Positions 16,448 to 26,757 of a stretch of DNA of 64,000 nt are shown piece after piece. The stretch spans positions 62,001 to 126,000 of the forward strand of contig JBNKWA010000012.1 in NCBI GenBank assembly GCA_050299555.1. Direction: 5' to 3'. The DNA is from JBNKWA01 sp050299555. GTDB lineage: Bacteria > Pseudomonadota > Alphaproteobacteria > Rhodobacterales > Rhodobacteraceae. The position numbers were made by a program, and so were the translations under genes. Below the pieces are notes generated by a model that made no database searches, had not been told where the DNA came from, and saw only the letters and a program-made list of their open reading frames with translations. Every line of letters starts with the position of its first letter. Position 1 is the first letter of the stretch.

Positions 16448-17095
16448 CACACTTGGACCTGTATCACCGCCTGTTTGCGGTTCAAATCCCATTTCGGTCC
16501 GCGGTCCCCGCACCGAACGGAATACTTTCCGGGCCCTTCACCTCGATCGGTACGCGATATGTCGCCAGGGCCAGCGACATCATGCGCATCTGTACCACAA
16601 TCTTTGCGCGTTTTCAAACCGGCTTCACACAACCGCAGCGTGCTCCAAAAATAATGTATGCAACGGCTTTCAGCGTGCCGCCGCGCTTCCCACGGCTATG
16701 CTCCACAACCGCTCAGAAGGGCGAATTTGAACCAGGCCATTCTCCATCCACATGACGAAAGACACGCAAAAGTAGCACGTCTGATAGTGCAGACATGGCC
16801 GCTCTGCGACATTTCTGTTGAGGTTTGGTAAACCAACACTCGCGCAACATCGGCCAATGCACCCGCAACCAAAGACGAACCTTTCTACGAATAGCCGATA
16901 ATTTCCCCACCGGCTATACAAAAGCGTGTGCGACCCGCGTGACGGCCGGCCCCGGGCGGCGGGGATCCGCCGTCAGTGGCCGTCAGGCCGCCGGCAATCA
17001 CCGGTGGAGCGCTGGCCTTTCCGCCGTACCCGACCCAGGTTGTTGCCGCTGCCGGGACCGATTCGGAGGCCCGGCCGAAATCCGGGGGACCATCC
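16448..17095. other. 650-bp intergenic stretch, no gene recognised
   Basis: The region between the divergent XRE regulator and quinone oxidoreductase genes is noticeably AT-richer than its neighbours up to about 16930, and becomes GC-rich afterwards. Short open frames on both strands lack ribosome sites, codon bias and recognisable motifs. It must hold both promoters. I saw no tRNA, terminator or repeat. A small RNA could be hidden here but nothing specific supports one. Confidence 0.4.
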
Positions 17096-18055
17096 ATGCG
17101 GGCCATGCAACTCCAGGCACTCTCGACACCGCTTGTGCCGGTGACGCTGGCCTTGCCGGTGCCGGGCCAGGGAGAGTTGCGCCTGTCGGTTCGGGCCTGC
17201 GGCATCAACTTTGCCGATACCCTGATCGTCCATGGGCGCTATCAGGAGCGCCCGGCGCTGCCGTTCGTACCGGGCATGGAGGTGGCCGGCGTCGTCGACG
17301 CGCTCGGCGAGGGTTGCGCGGGGCCGGCCGCCGGGACCCGCGTGGCCGCCTTCGCCGGCCATGGCGGCCTGGCCGAGATGCTGTGCGTGCCCGCCGCCGC
17401 CTGCGTGCCGCTGCCCGAGGCGATGTCCGATGTCGAGGCGGCGGGGTTCCCGATCGCCTACGGGACCTCGCATCTTGCGCTTGCCGAGGCCCGTCTCCAT
17501 GCGGGCGAGCGGCTGCTGGTGCTCGGTGCCGCCGGCGGTGTCGGGCTGACCGCGGTCCAGATCGGCGCGCTGATGGGTGCCGAGGTGATCGCCTGCGCCA
17601 GGGGAGCGGAGAAGCTCGAGGTCGCCCGGGCTGCCGGCGCCCATCACCTGATCGACAGCGAGGGCGGTGACCTGCGCGAGCGGGTGAAGGCGCTGGGCGG
17701 CGCCGACGTGGTCTACGATCCGGTGGGTGGCGAACTGTTCACCGCCGCGCTTCGAGCCTGCAACCCCGGGGCCCGGATGCTGCCGATCGGCTTCGCCTCG
17801 GGCAGCGTGCCGCAGATCCCGGCCAACCTGCTTCTGGTCAAGAACATCACCGTCATCGGCTTCTACTGGGGCGGCTGGGCCCGGCACGACCCGGCGCGAG
17901 TGGCGGCCAGCTTCAGCACCCTCTTCGGCTGGTACGAGGAAGGCCTGCTGAAGCCCCATGTCAGCCACGTGTTGCCGCTGGAGCGGGCGAACGAGGCGCT
18001 GGACCTGATCAGGACCCGCGCTGCAACCGGCAAGGTGGTGGTCGAGATCGCCTGA
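17096..18055 (+). CDS. NADPH:quinone oxidoreductase-like, zinc-independent MDR family
   Basis: The 319-aa enzyme has the GroES-like fold (CGINFADTLIVHGRYQERP, LPFVPGMEVAGVV) followed by a Rossmann domain with LVLGAAGGVGLTAVQIG (residues about 141-157). The quinone-reductase signature PIAYGTSHLAL is also present. No zinc-binding cysteines are seen, as expected for the QOR branch. The start at 17096 (MRAMQLQAL) follows GGGGGA; the ATG at 17105 is the alternative. It probably reduces enones or quinones with NADPH. It is monocistronic and followed by palindromic repeats. Confidence 0.87.
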   Translation: MRAMQLQALSTPLVPVTLALPVPGQGELRLSVRACGINFADTLIVHGRYQERPALPFVPGMEVAGVVDALGEGCAGPAAGTRVAAFAGHGGLAEMLCVPAAACVPLPEAMSDVEAAGFPIAYGTSHLALAEARLHAGERLLVLGAAGGVGLTAVQIGALMGAEVIACARGAEKLEVARAAGAHHLIDSEGGDLRERVKALGGADVVYDPVGGELFTAALRACNPGARMLPIGFASGSVPQIPANLLLVKNITVIGFYWGGWARHDPARVAASFSTLFGWYEEGLLKPHVSHVLPLERANEALDLIRTRAATGKVVVEIA

Positions 18056-18221
18056 AACCGGCCCCGCCGGCGTCCCCATGGGGACACCCTATCGGGCCGA
18101 TTTTGGGTCGATCCGGGGCCCGGACAGCCCCTTTGCCAGGCGTCCCCACGGGGACGGGGTATCAAGCGACTGAAATAAAACGATAAAAGTGTTAACGCGG
18201 GTGGGGACACCCGTGGGGACG
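18056..18221 (-). repeat. second palindromic-repeat copy, inverted relative to 2.2-2.5 kb
   Basis: On the minus strand this stretch reads GCGTTAACACTTTTATC, then TCAGTCGCTTGATACCCCGTC, then CCCGTGGGGACGC. That parallels GCGTTGACACTTTTATC, TCAGTCACTTGAC and CCCATGGGGACGC near 2190-2246 in the same order and spacing. A perfect GTCCCCATGGGGAC also lies at 18072-18085. The two loci therefore hold the same dispersed repeat in opposite orientation, about 16 kb apart. Confidence 0.7.
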
Positions 18222-18553
18222 CCTTCAAGAGAGCCTGATTCAGATCGCGCCGACCTACCGCTGACAGGTCGATGAAGGGCAATGGCGCGGATGAGTCCAT
18301 GCCCGGCCTGGCTAAGGCGACAAGGCGCCGGCAAGAACCAGAAGGTCGAGACCAGCGGTCGCAGGCCTTCGGCCCGGACGGCCAGTCCGGGCCGCGCCCG
18401 ACCCGGCCGGAGGTCGGGCGCATTTGCGACGGATCGAGAAGCGGGCCGGCTTCGGCGGTGTGGAGCCATAAATCGCGGGAGCGGCGCGGTATCGCGGCGC
18501 CCTCCCCGGGTCGGGACGCTGCCCTCGGGCTCGCCGCAGGTGGCCCCCCGGCT
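18222..18553. other. non-coding stretch with two strong adjacent hairpins
   Basis: This GC-rich intergenic region follows the repeat and precedes the stop of the minus-strand 700-aa gene. It contains GGCCCGGAC-5 nt-GTCCGGGCC (18371-18393) directly followed by GCGCCCGACC-8 nt-GGTCGGGCGC (18394-18421). Neither is followed by a T-run on either strand, so a Rho-independent terminator is uncertain. No gene was recognised. Confidence 0.5.
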
Positions 18554-20656
18554 CTACCGCCCTTCCAGACGCCAGGCGGCGAAGGCCAGCGAGCCGGCGA
18601 TCAGCAGCATCAGCCAGCCCGGCGCCAGCGAGGTCAGGCGGATGTCGCGCACCGCATAAGCCTCGCGCCGGGCGAGGCCAACCCAGCCGCGCCCCGCGGC
18701 ATTGCGCCCGTCGCCGACGCGGCGGATGTCGGGCACGCCGGTCTCGGCGAAGCGCAGCACGCCGCCCCGGGTCGCATCGGCCAGCGGCGCCAGAAGATCG
18801 CCGGTGGAGATCGGGTTCTCGAATTCCCGAGGCGCGGCGGGACCCACCGCGGTGACCGCGGCAAGGCCGCCCTCCTCGAGCCGGTAGATGCCGTCCTCGG
18901 CGGCCTCGAACTTCGCCTGCCACTCGCCGGAGCGAAGCTCGGTCAGCGCCAGTTCCTGCGCTTCGCCCGAGGGTGAGGTCACGATCACCGGCTCTACCGT
19001 CTCGCCGAGGGTGTGGCGGGTCACCGTCACCGAGGCGCCGTCGGGGTTGGCAACCAGCGCTTCCTCCTCCAGCTCGGGCTCCTGCATCAGCCAGTGCGCC
19101 AGCCGGCGCAGGAGTTCCTGCTGCGGGCCGCCACCCTCGTAGCCGCGCGCCCAGAGCCAGGCCTGGTCGGAGCCGAGCAGCGCTACCCGCCCCTCGCCCT
19201 GGCGGTCGAGCACCAGCAGCGGCCGGCCGTCGGGGCCTTCCATCACCGCGGTGCCGCGGATGGTTTTCATGTCCACGAGCCGGAACCAGCGGCCCCAGCC
19301 CGGGGTGCCGTCCGCCGCGGTCGGGCGCGGCGCGTGCTCTTCGAGCCCGCGGGTGACCGGGTGGCGGTCGCCGACCTCGGAGATGCGCGGGACGAAACCT
19401 TCCTCGATCACCCGTGCGGTGGGTTCGGCCGGCAGGATGTCGCGGAGCGGGGTGCGGGCGAGGCTGTCGGCGCTGGCAAAGCCGGGACCCGAGGCGATCA
19501 GGAGCGCGCCGCCGTCGCGCACGTATTGTGCGACGTTGTCGAGATAGAGCGTCGGCAGCACGCCGCGGCGCTGGTAGCGGTCGAAGATGATGAGGTCGAA
19601 CTCGCCCACCTTGTCCATGAACAGTTCACGGGTGGGGAAGGCGATCAGGCTGAGCTCGAACACCGGCACCCCGTCCTGCTTCTCGGGCGGGCGCAGGATG
19701 GTGAAGTGCACCAGGTCGACGGCGGCGTCGGACTTCAGCAGGTTCCGCCAGGTGCGCTCGCCGGCATAGGGCTCGCCCGAGACCAAAAGCACCCGGAGAC
19801 GGTCACGGATGCCGTTGATGGAGAGCACCGCGGCATTGTTGCGCTCGGTCAGCTCGCCCGCCTCGGCGGGCACGGTGAGCTGCACCACGTTCAGCCCGCC
19901 GCGCTTCAGCTCGATCGGGACGGTGACGCTCTGGTTGACCGGGATGTCGTAGACTCCGGCCTCGGCGCCGTCGATGGAGACCAGCATCGGCACCCGCGCC
20001 GGCGCGCCGGCGGGCGCGCGGCCCAGCATCTCGACCTTGAGCGTCAGGTCGGTGCGCTCGCCGACGATGGCGAATGTGGGCGCGGTCTCGACCAGCAGGC
20101 GGCGGTCCCATTCGTCGGGGTCGCCGGTCACGACGGCGCTGACCGGACCGGGGAAGGCGGTCAGCGCAACCTCGTCGTGGATGCGCCCGTCGGTCAGCAA
20201 GATGGCGCCGGCGATGCGGTCGGGCGACACCTCGGCGGCCGCCTTGGCGAGTTCGGTGAGCGCCGTGGTGCCATCGTTGCGATGCTCGCCGCTGCCGTCG
20301 CGGACGCTGACGGTGCGCAGCTCCAGCGGTGCGTCGCCCTCGCGCGCGGCCAGCGCCTGCAACTGCGCCTGCATGCCGGCGACCAGTTCGTCCATCTGTG
20401 CCGGGCGGCTGGCGATGCCCTGGCTGGAGGTCTCGTCGATGACCAGGAAGGCGATGTCGGAGAGATAGTCGCGGTCCTCGCGCTTCCAGCTCGGGTCGGC
20501 GAGCGCCAAGAGCAGCACCGCCGCCGAGAGCGCCCGCAGCCACCAGCCGCCAAGCCCCCGCCAGAGCGCGAAGGCGACCAGCAGGACCGCCAGCGCCGCC
20601 AGCGCGGCGATCACCGGCCAGGGCACCAGAGGGGCGAAGATCAGGGCATCGGTCAT
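18554..20656 (-). CDS. membrane protein with glutamine-amidotransferase-like fold, MoxR/DUF58 operon
   Basis: The 700-aa protein has two N-terminal spans (WPVIAALAALAVLLVAFALW, LRALSAAVLLLALADPSW) and one C-terminal span (APGWLMLLIAGSLAFAAW). Between them lie a VWA-like part lacking the MIDAS sequence (IAFLVIDETSSQ, GAILLTDGRIHDE) and a region resembling class I glutamine amidotransferase-like domains (FDLIIFDRYQRRGVLP, YVRDGGALLIASGPGF). This is the usual last gene of the alphaproteobacterial MoxR-DUF58-DUF4159 operon. Function is thought to relate to envelope assembly or stress. It starts one base after the DUF4159 gene stop. Confidence 0.8.
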   Translation of the reverse strand: MTDALIFAPLVPWPVIAALAALAVLLVAFALWRGLGGWWLRALSAAVLLLALADPSWKREDRDYLSDIAFLVIDETSSQGIASRPAQMDELVAGMQAQLQALAAREGDAPLELRTVSVRDGSGEHRNDGTTALTELAKAAAEVSPDRIAGAILLTDGRIHDEVALTAFPGPVSAVVTGDPDEWDRRLLVETAPTFAIVGERTDLTLKVEMLGRAPAGAPARVPMLVSIDGAEAGVYDIPVNQSVTVPIELKRGGLNVVQLTVPAEAGELTERNNAAVLSINGIRDRLRVLLVSGEPYAGERTWRNLLKSDAAVDLVHFTILRPPEKQDGVPVFELSLIAFPTRELFMDKVGEFDLIIFDRYQRRGVLPTLYLDNVAQYVRDGGALLIASGPGFASADSLARTPLRDILPAEPTARVIEEGFVPRISEVGDRHPVTRGLEEHAPRPTAADGTPGWGRWFRLVDMKTIRGTAVMEGPDGRPLLVLDRQGEGRVALLGSDQAWLWARGYEGGGPQQELLRRLAHWLMQEPELEEEALVANPDGASVTVTRHTLGETVEPVIVTSPSGEAQELALTELRSGEWQAKFEAAEDGIYRLEEGGLAAVTAVGPAAPREFENPISTGDLLAPLADATRGGVLRFAETGVPDIRRVGDGRNAAGRGWVGLARREAYAVRDIRLTSLAPGWLMLLIAGSLAFAAWRLEGR

Positions 20657-20657
20657 G

Positions 20658-23435
20658 TCACTGGCCCAGCCTTTCCAGCAGCGCCGGCACGTGGACCTGG
20701 TCGGACTTATAGTTGCCGGTCATCACGTACATGATCAGGTTGACGCCGAAGCGGAAGGCCATCTCGCGCTGGCGCTGGCCCGGCGCGCCGCGGCCGACGG
20801 GAAACAGCGGATTGCCCTGCAGGTCCACGGCCCAGGCCGCCGCCCAGTCGTTGCCGCCGATCACCACCGGGGTGACGCCGTCGTTGAGGTTGCGGAACGG
20901 CATGCCCTCCACCTCCTCGACCTCGGGCGCGGCTTCGACCCAGAGCGTCGAGTTGGCATAGCGGCCGGGGAAGTCCTGCAACAGGTAGAAGGTGCGGGTC
21001 AGCACGTGATCGGGCGGTGCCGGCTCCAGCGGCGGGATGTCGATGCGCTCGGCCAGCGCCTGCAGCCGACGGCCGTTCGGCGTGCCGCCGACGCCGCCGC
21101 CGAGATCGGCGTCGCGGGTGTCGAACATGATCATGCCGCCCGAGCGCATGTAGGTGTTGAGCTTGGCATAGGCCTCGTCCGAGGGCAGCGGCTGGGTCTC
21201 GGTCACCGGCCAGTAGAGGAACGGATAGAAGGCAAGCTCGTCGGTCTCGAGGTCCACCGCCACCGGTTCGGCCGGCTCGACCGCGGTGCGGATGTTGAGG
21301 ATCATCGACAGGCCGCGCAGCCCCGCCTCGCTGATCTGGTCGGTGCGCGCGTCGCCGGTGCGGACATAGGCGAGCACGGTCTGGTTGGTGGCGTAAAGCG
21401 CTGCCTCGTCATCCTGCGCGAAGGCCGGCTGCGTCGCGGTGGCCAGCCCGACGGCCATCCCCATCGCGGCGGCGCGGGCCACGCGGCTGCCGGACAGGCG
21501 GCCCGAGACCACGAGCGTCGCCAGGATGTCGAGCATCAGCAGCGCCAGCGCCAGCATCAGCAGCGCCGGCTTCAGGATCACCTCGCGGGTGACGCCCATG
21601 GTCTCCACCGTCACCCCGGCCGGGAGCGGTGCCAGCGCCGCAAGCGTGTCGCCGCTGCCAAAGAGGTTGACCGCGATGGTGCGCTCGCCCGCCTGCCAGA
21701 TGCCCGGCGGCATGTCGCGGCCCGGCGGATCCTCGACCAGGCGGGCACCGTCGACGCCGGCCAGAAGCCCCGGCTCGGCCAGTTCGCCAAAGCCGTCCAG
21801 AACCCGGACCGGCACCCAGGTCTGGCCGCGCAGGTCGTCGGCCTCGGGCTGGGTGCCCCGGGTGCTGACCGAGAGCCGCTCCAGCATCTGCACGAAGAGG
21901 CCCGACAGCGGCAGCGACGACCAGTCGGCGTTGGCGGTAACGTGGAACAGCACCACCCGTCCCTCGCCTTCGTTTCGGCCGGTGACCAGGGGCGTGCCAT
22001 CCTCCAGCGCCGCCATCACCCGCTCGGGCAGGGCCGGATCGGGCTGGGCCATGACCTGGCTCGACACGTCGACATCGCCGGGCAGGGCAAGCCCGAAGAA
22101 GGGGCTGGTCTCGGGGAAGGGGCGCAGGCGTTTCGGGGCGCCCCAGCTCATCGCCCCGCCGACACTGCGGCCGCCGGCCCTGAGCCGCACCGGCAACAGC
22201 GGGTCATTGTCGAGCTGGCCCTCGCCGGACTGGGCCAGCCGCGGCCCGGCGAAGCGCACCAGCAGCCCGCCGCCGCGCACCCATTCGATCAGCGGCTCGC
22301 GCTCGGCATCCGACAGGCTGCCGACATCGGCCAAGACGATGACATCGGGCGAGGCGAGAAGCACGTCCGAGAGCGGCGCCTCGATCAGCTCGGCCGCCGG
22401 TTGCAGGGCCGAGCGCAGATAGTGCAGCGGGTCGAGAAGCTGCTGGCCCTCGCGCGCCTGGTGGCCGGCGATCAGCGCGATCTTGCGCCGTTTCAGCCCG
22501 TCATCGGACAATGCCACACCACCCGCCGAGCGGGCCTGCGGCAGCGACAGGCGGTTGATGCGGTTCCTCAGCTCCAGCGGCAGCTCGAGCGCCGCCTCGG
22601 CGCTGAGCGCATCGGGCTCGAAGCGCACCTCGGCCGCGCCCAGCTTGCGCTCGATGCCGAGGGGATCGGGACCCACCGCCGACACCTCGATCGCCGGCAG
22701 GGCGGAGTCGGCGGCGGCCCGCAGCACCGTCGTGCGCACCGCGCCGTCGTGGAATTCGGGGGCGGTCAGCGCCAGCACCGGCCGGCCGCTGTCGATCACC
22801 GTCAGCTCACCGCGACCCTGCAGGGCGCCCAGGAAGGCCGCGTCGCCGTCGGTGGCAACGCCGTCGGTTAGCCACACGGTCTCGAAATCCTGCGCCTCGC
22901 TCGCGTCCAGCCATGCGGCGAAGGCGGCCCTGTCGGGCGTCCATGGCTGCGGCGCCAGCCCCGGCAGCCGGGCGATCCAGTCGCGGGCATCGCGAAAGGT
23001 CAGGGCGCCGTCTGCCGGCGGCCCCTCGGCGACGCTGAGCACCGCCGCCGGGCGCCCGGCCCGCGCCGCCTGATCCAGCAGCTCTTCGGTCCGGGCCATG
23101 CGCGCCGCCCAGTCCGGCGCGCCGGCCCAGCCGCCATCCAGCAGCACCAGGATCGGGCCCGAACCGGTCGCCTCGACCCTGGGGTTCAGCACCGGATGGG
23201 CGAAGCCGACAATGGCCGCGGCCAGCGCCAGCATCCTGAGCAGGAGCAGCCACCAGGGCGTCCGGTCCGGCGTGCGCTCGGGATCCTGCAGGCCAAGCAG
23301 CAGCCGCACGCCGGGAAAGGCCCGCCGCGCGGGCGAGGGCGGGATCGCGCGCAGCAGCCACCACAGCACCGGCAACGTCACCAGCGCGGCCAGCAGCCAC
23401 GGGGCGAGGAAGCCGATGGGGCCGAGCGTCATCAT
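20658..23435 (-). CDS. DUF4159 domain protein with BatA-type N-terminus
   Basis: The 925-aa membrane protein has a BatA_N-like start (MMTLGPIGFLAPWLLAALVT, two spans, WWLLRAIPPSPARRAFPGVR). A long periplasmic part follows, including VIVLADVGSLSDAEREPLIE and GLLVRFAGPRLAQ. There are further spans at about 615-640 (ALLMLALALLMLDILATLVV), and a C-terminal DUF4159 domain runs from about 680 (ALYATNQTVLAYVRTGDART, FYPFLYWPVTE, GGMIMFDTRDAD). The ATG at 23435 follows directly on the DUF58 stop; ATG 23432 is also possible. It is an operon member with the MoxR ATPase, likely forming a membrane complex of unknown output. Confidence 0.85.
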   Translation of the reverse strand: MMTLGPIGFLAPWLLAALVTLPVLWWLLRAIPPSPARRAFPGVRLLLGLQDPERTPDRTPWWLLLLRMLALAAAIVGFAHPVLNPRVEATGSGPILVLLDGGWAGAPDWAARMARTEELLDQAARAGRPAAVLSVAEGPPADGALTFRDARDWIARLPGLAPQPWTPDRAAFAAWLDASEAQDFETVWLTDGVATDGDAAFLGALQGRGELTVIDSGRPVLALTAPEFHDGAVRTTVLRAAADSALPAIEVSAVGPDPLGIERKLGAAEVRFEPDALSAEAALELPLELRNRINRLSLPQARSAGGVALSDDGLKRRKIALIAGHQAREGQQLLDPLHYLRSALQPAAELIEAPLSDVLLASPDVIVLADVGSLSDAEREPLIEWVRGGGLLVRFAGPRLAQSGEGQLDNDPLLPVRLRAGGRSVGGAMSWGAPKRLRPFPETSPFFGLALPGDVDVSSQVMAQPDPALPERVMAALEDGTPLVTGRNEGEGRVVLFHVTANADWSSLPLSGLFVQMLERLSVSTRGTQPEADDLRGQTWVPVRVLDGFGELAEPGLLAGVDGARLVEDPPGRDMPPGIWQAGERTIAVNLFGSGDTLAALAPLPAGVTVETMGVTREVILKPALLMLALALLMLDILATLVVSGRLSGSRVARAAAMGMAVGLATATQPAFAQDDEAALYATNQTVLAYVRTGDARTDQISEAGLRGLSMILNIRTAVEPAEPVAVDLETDELAFYPFLYWPVTETQPLPSDEAYAKLNTYMRSGGMIMFDTRDADLGGGVGGTPNGRRLQALAERIDIPPLEPAPPDHVLTRTFYLLQDFPGRYANSTLWVEAAPEVEEVEGMPFRNLNDGVTPVVIGGNDWAAAWAVDLQGNPLFPVGRGAPGQRQREMAFRFGVNLIMYVMTGNYKSDQVHVPALLERLGQ

Positions 23436-24349
23436 CTAGTAGCCGCCCCCCAGAGCCATGTAGAGCCAGAGCAGCGGCTTGCGCGGGCTGTCCGAGGTGC
23501 GGTGGACGAGGAACTGCCAGCCGCTGCGACGGGCGAGCAGATCCAGCGCCTCGCGCCGCTCGGCCAGCCGGTCCTGATAGGCGTCCTTCAGCGCCCGCGC
23601 GCGCTGGGTCTCGTGGCGGATCTCGCGGCCCATGCTTTCGAAGATGGTGCGGCCGTCGAAGGGGAAGCTTTCCTCGCTGGGATCGACGATCTGCACCAGG
23701 CAGCCCCTGACGCCGAGGCCGACGGCATGGGTCAGGGCCGGCATCAGCGTCTCGCTGGGGCCGAGGAAGTCGGACAGGAACACCGCCAGCCCGCCGGGTG
23801 CGAACGGGCCGTCCGGCGGGGTGCCGTAGTCGGGCCGGCCGGCGCGGTGCGTGGCCATGGCCAGCGCCATGCGGCGAAGCTGGGTCTCGCCGGTGCGTGG
23901 CGGCGCGGCATCGGTGCCGCCCAGCGAGATGCGCTCGCCCGCCTTCATCAGCAGCACCGCCAGCGCCAGCGTCAGCAACTGCGCCCGCTGGGCCTTGCTG
24001 CGCGCCACCCCGTCGGAGCGGTAGTCCATGCTGAGCGCGTCGTCGGCCCAGAAGGTGACGGTCTGTGCCGCCTCCCACTCCATCTGCCGGATATAGAGCG
24101 AATCCGACCGCGCCGAGCGGCGCCAGTCCACATCGGTCAGAACGTCGCCGGGCATCGCCTGGCGGTACTGCCAGAAAGTCTCGCCGCGCCCGGCCCGCCG
24201 GCGCCCGTGCACGCCCATGGCCACCGTCGCCGCCAGCCGCCTGGCCTCGGCCAGCAGCGGCGGCAGCGAGCCCGCGATGCGTTCCGCATCCCGCCGCAGC
24301 CAGATGGCATCATGGGCGACCGCAGCCGGGCCGCGCGGGTCGGGCTCGG

Positions 24350-24353
<4 letters not shown>
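23436..24353 (-). CDS. DUF58 domain protein
   Basis: The 305-aa protein contains the DUF58 signature (GRRRAGRGETFWQYR, DVDWRRSARSDSLYIRQMEW) followed by a degenerate VWA-like fold (TVTFWADDALSMDY). The start is a GTG at 24353, which overlaps the moxR stop (GTGA) and implies coupling. DUF58 proteins are the standard partners of MoxR-type AAA ATPases. The MIDAS is incomplete, so metal-dependent adhesion is doubtful. Confidence 0.88.
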
Positions 24354-25387
<1,034 letters not shown>

Positions 25388-25491
25388 TGCGGCCACCTGG
25401 GCGAACTCGCGGGATAGTCCGCGCCGTCGCACCGTCTATACTCGCCCAACAGAATAGCAAGCTAGGCCCAGCGAAGCGAAGGGCAAACGCA

Positions 25492-26076
25492 ATGTCCACT
25501 CAGAAACCCGTGAAAACGCCGTCGGCCGAGGCGCTGGCCGGGGCAGCCAAGGCCGCTTCGGGACGGGGGGCGCCGCCGGTGCATCTGTGGAATCCCACCT
25601 TCTGCGGCGATCTCGACATGCGGATCGCCCGTGACGGGACGTGGTTCTACCTAGGCACGCCGATAGGGCGCAAACCGCTGGTGAGGCTGTTTTCCTCGAT
25701 CATCCGCAAGGACGGCGACGATTATTTCCTGGTCACCCCGGTCGAAAAGGTGGGGATCACCGTCGACGACGCGCCTTTCGTGGCCATCGACTTCGATGTC
25801 GAGGACCCGGGCGAGAATCAGCGGATCACCTTCACCACCAATGTCGACGACCGGGTAACGGCCGGGCCCGACCATCCCATCCGGGTCGCCAACGACCCCG
25901 AAACCGGAGAGCCCTCGCCCTATGTGCTGGTGCGCCGCAACCTCGAGGCACTGATCGACCGCAAGAGCTTCTACCGGCTGGCCGAGATCGGCACGACCGA
26001 GGGCGACCAGTTCGGCATCCGCTCCGGCGGCGTGTTCTTTCCCTTCATTGCCGCGGCGGAACTGCCGGACCGCTAG
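25492..26076 (+). CDS. DUF1285 domain protein
   Basis: The 194-aa protein matches the DUF1285 pattern: WNPTFCGDLDMRIARDGTWF, YLGTPIGRKPLVRLFSSIIR, DYFLVTPVEKVGITVDDAPF and the C-terminal GVFFPFIA. It is predicted to be soluble. Function is unknown. The gene is conserved next to moxR in this bacterial group and shares a short divergent promoter region with it here. The ATG at 25492 (MSTQKPVKTPSAEALA) begins a plausible Ala-rich N-terminus. Confidence 0.87.
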   Translation: MSTQKPVKTPSAEALAGAAKAASGRGAPPVHLWNPTFCGDLDMRIARDGTWFYLGTPIGRKPLVRLFSSIIRKDGDDYFLVTPVEKVGITVDDAPFVAIDFDVEDPGENQRITFTTNVDDRVTAGPDHPIRVANDPETGEPSPYVLVRRNLEALIDRKSFYRLAEIGTTEGDQFGIRSGGVFFPFIAAAELPDR

Positions 26077-26257
26077 TCTTGTTGCCGTCGGGGGTGACAT
26101 TCCTCACACCCCTGCCGCCGCAGCCAGTTGCCAGCAGCCCGGCGCCGGTCTAGCCAGCGCATCGTTCCGACAGGGTGCCGAACTCGGGCGCGTCGCATCG
26201 ACGCTTGCCGGGCGGACGCTGTCGACACCGGTCTTAACATCTCAACGGTACTCCATC

Positions 26258-26695
26258 ATGCGCATCGCGTATTTCTGCTTCGTTGTTGCTGCCCTGGCAG
26301 CGCTCACCGGCATGAGCCTCGGCATTTTCATGGGGATCAACCAGGACTTCAGCCTGGCGCCGGCCCATGCCCACCTGAACCTTCTCGGCTGGGTGACAAT
26401 GTGCCTCTACGGCCTTTATCACCGCGGCGTCGCGCGGGCCCGCAACCGGCTGGCCTGGACCCAGGTCTCGGTCGCCGCGCTCGGCTTTCCGCTGATGACC
26501 GGCGGCCTGGCCCATCATCTCGCCACCGGCACCGACGCCGCCGAGCCCTTCATCAGCATCGGCTCGCTGGCGGTCTTCGCCGGCATGCTGCTGTTCATCG
26601 CCGTGCTGGTGGTCGATCTGGTTGCCACCGGCCTGCTGCGGGGGCAGGGACGCCCGGCGGCCAACCTTGCCGTCGGCAGCCCCCTGGCCGGCTGA
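26258..26695 (+). CDS. four-helix membrane protein, heme-copper-oxidase-subunit-like fragment family
   Basis: The 145-aa protein has four spans: FCFVVAALAALTGMSLGIFM, HLNLLGWVTMCLYGLYH, VSVAALGFPLMTGGLAHHLA and LAVFAGMLLFIAVLVVDLVA. The LAPAHAHLNLLGWV motif resembles the histidine-bearing helix of cbb3 oxidase subunit I and of a family of small relatives, and a second conserved-looking HH lies in span 3. A heme or metal site is conceivable, but no function can be assigned. The 180 bp upstream hold no recognised feature. Confidence 0.7.
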   Translation: MRIAYFCFVVAALAALTGMSLGIFMGINQDFSLAPAHAHLNLLGWVTMCLYGLYHRGVARARNRLAWTQVSVAALGFPLMTGGLAHHLATGTDAAEPFISIGSLAVFAGMLLFIAVLVVDLVATGLLRGQGRPAANLAVGSPLAG

Positions 26696-26757
26696 CATTT
26701 GCAGGGCCGGGCGAGTCGGTTCTATGATCGCCCGGCCTTCACTCAAAGGGGCCCCGC

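Noticed and set aside
16453..16755. 100-aa plus-strand open frame in the intergenic stretch
   Set aside because: No ribosome site, no family and codon use unlike neighbours.
20655..22871. 738-aa open frame antisense to the DUF4159 gene
   Set aside because: Shadow of a clear 925-aa gene with typical GC-rich reverse-frame composition; same for 19013-20734, 10226-11305 and 33429-35036.
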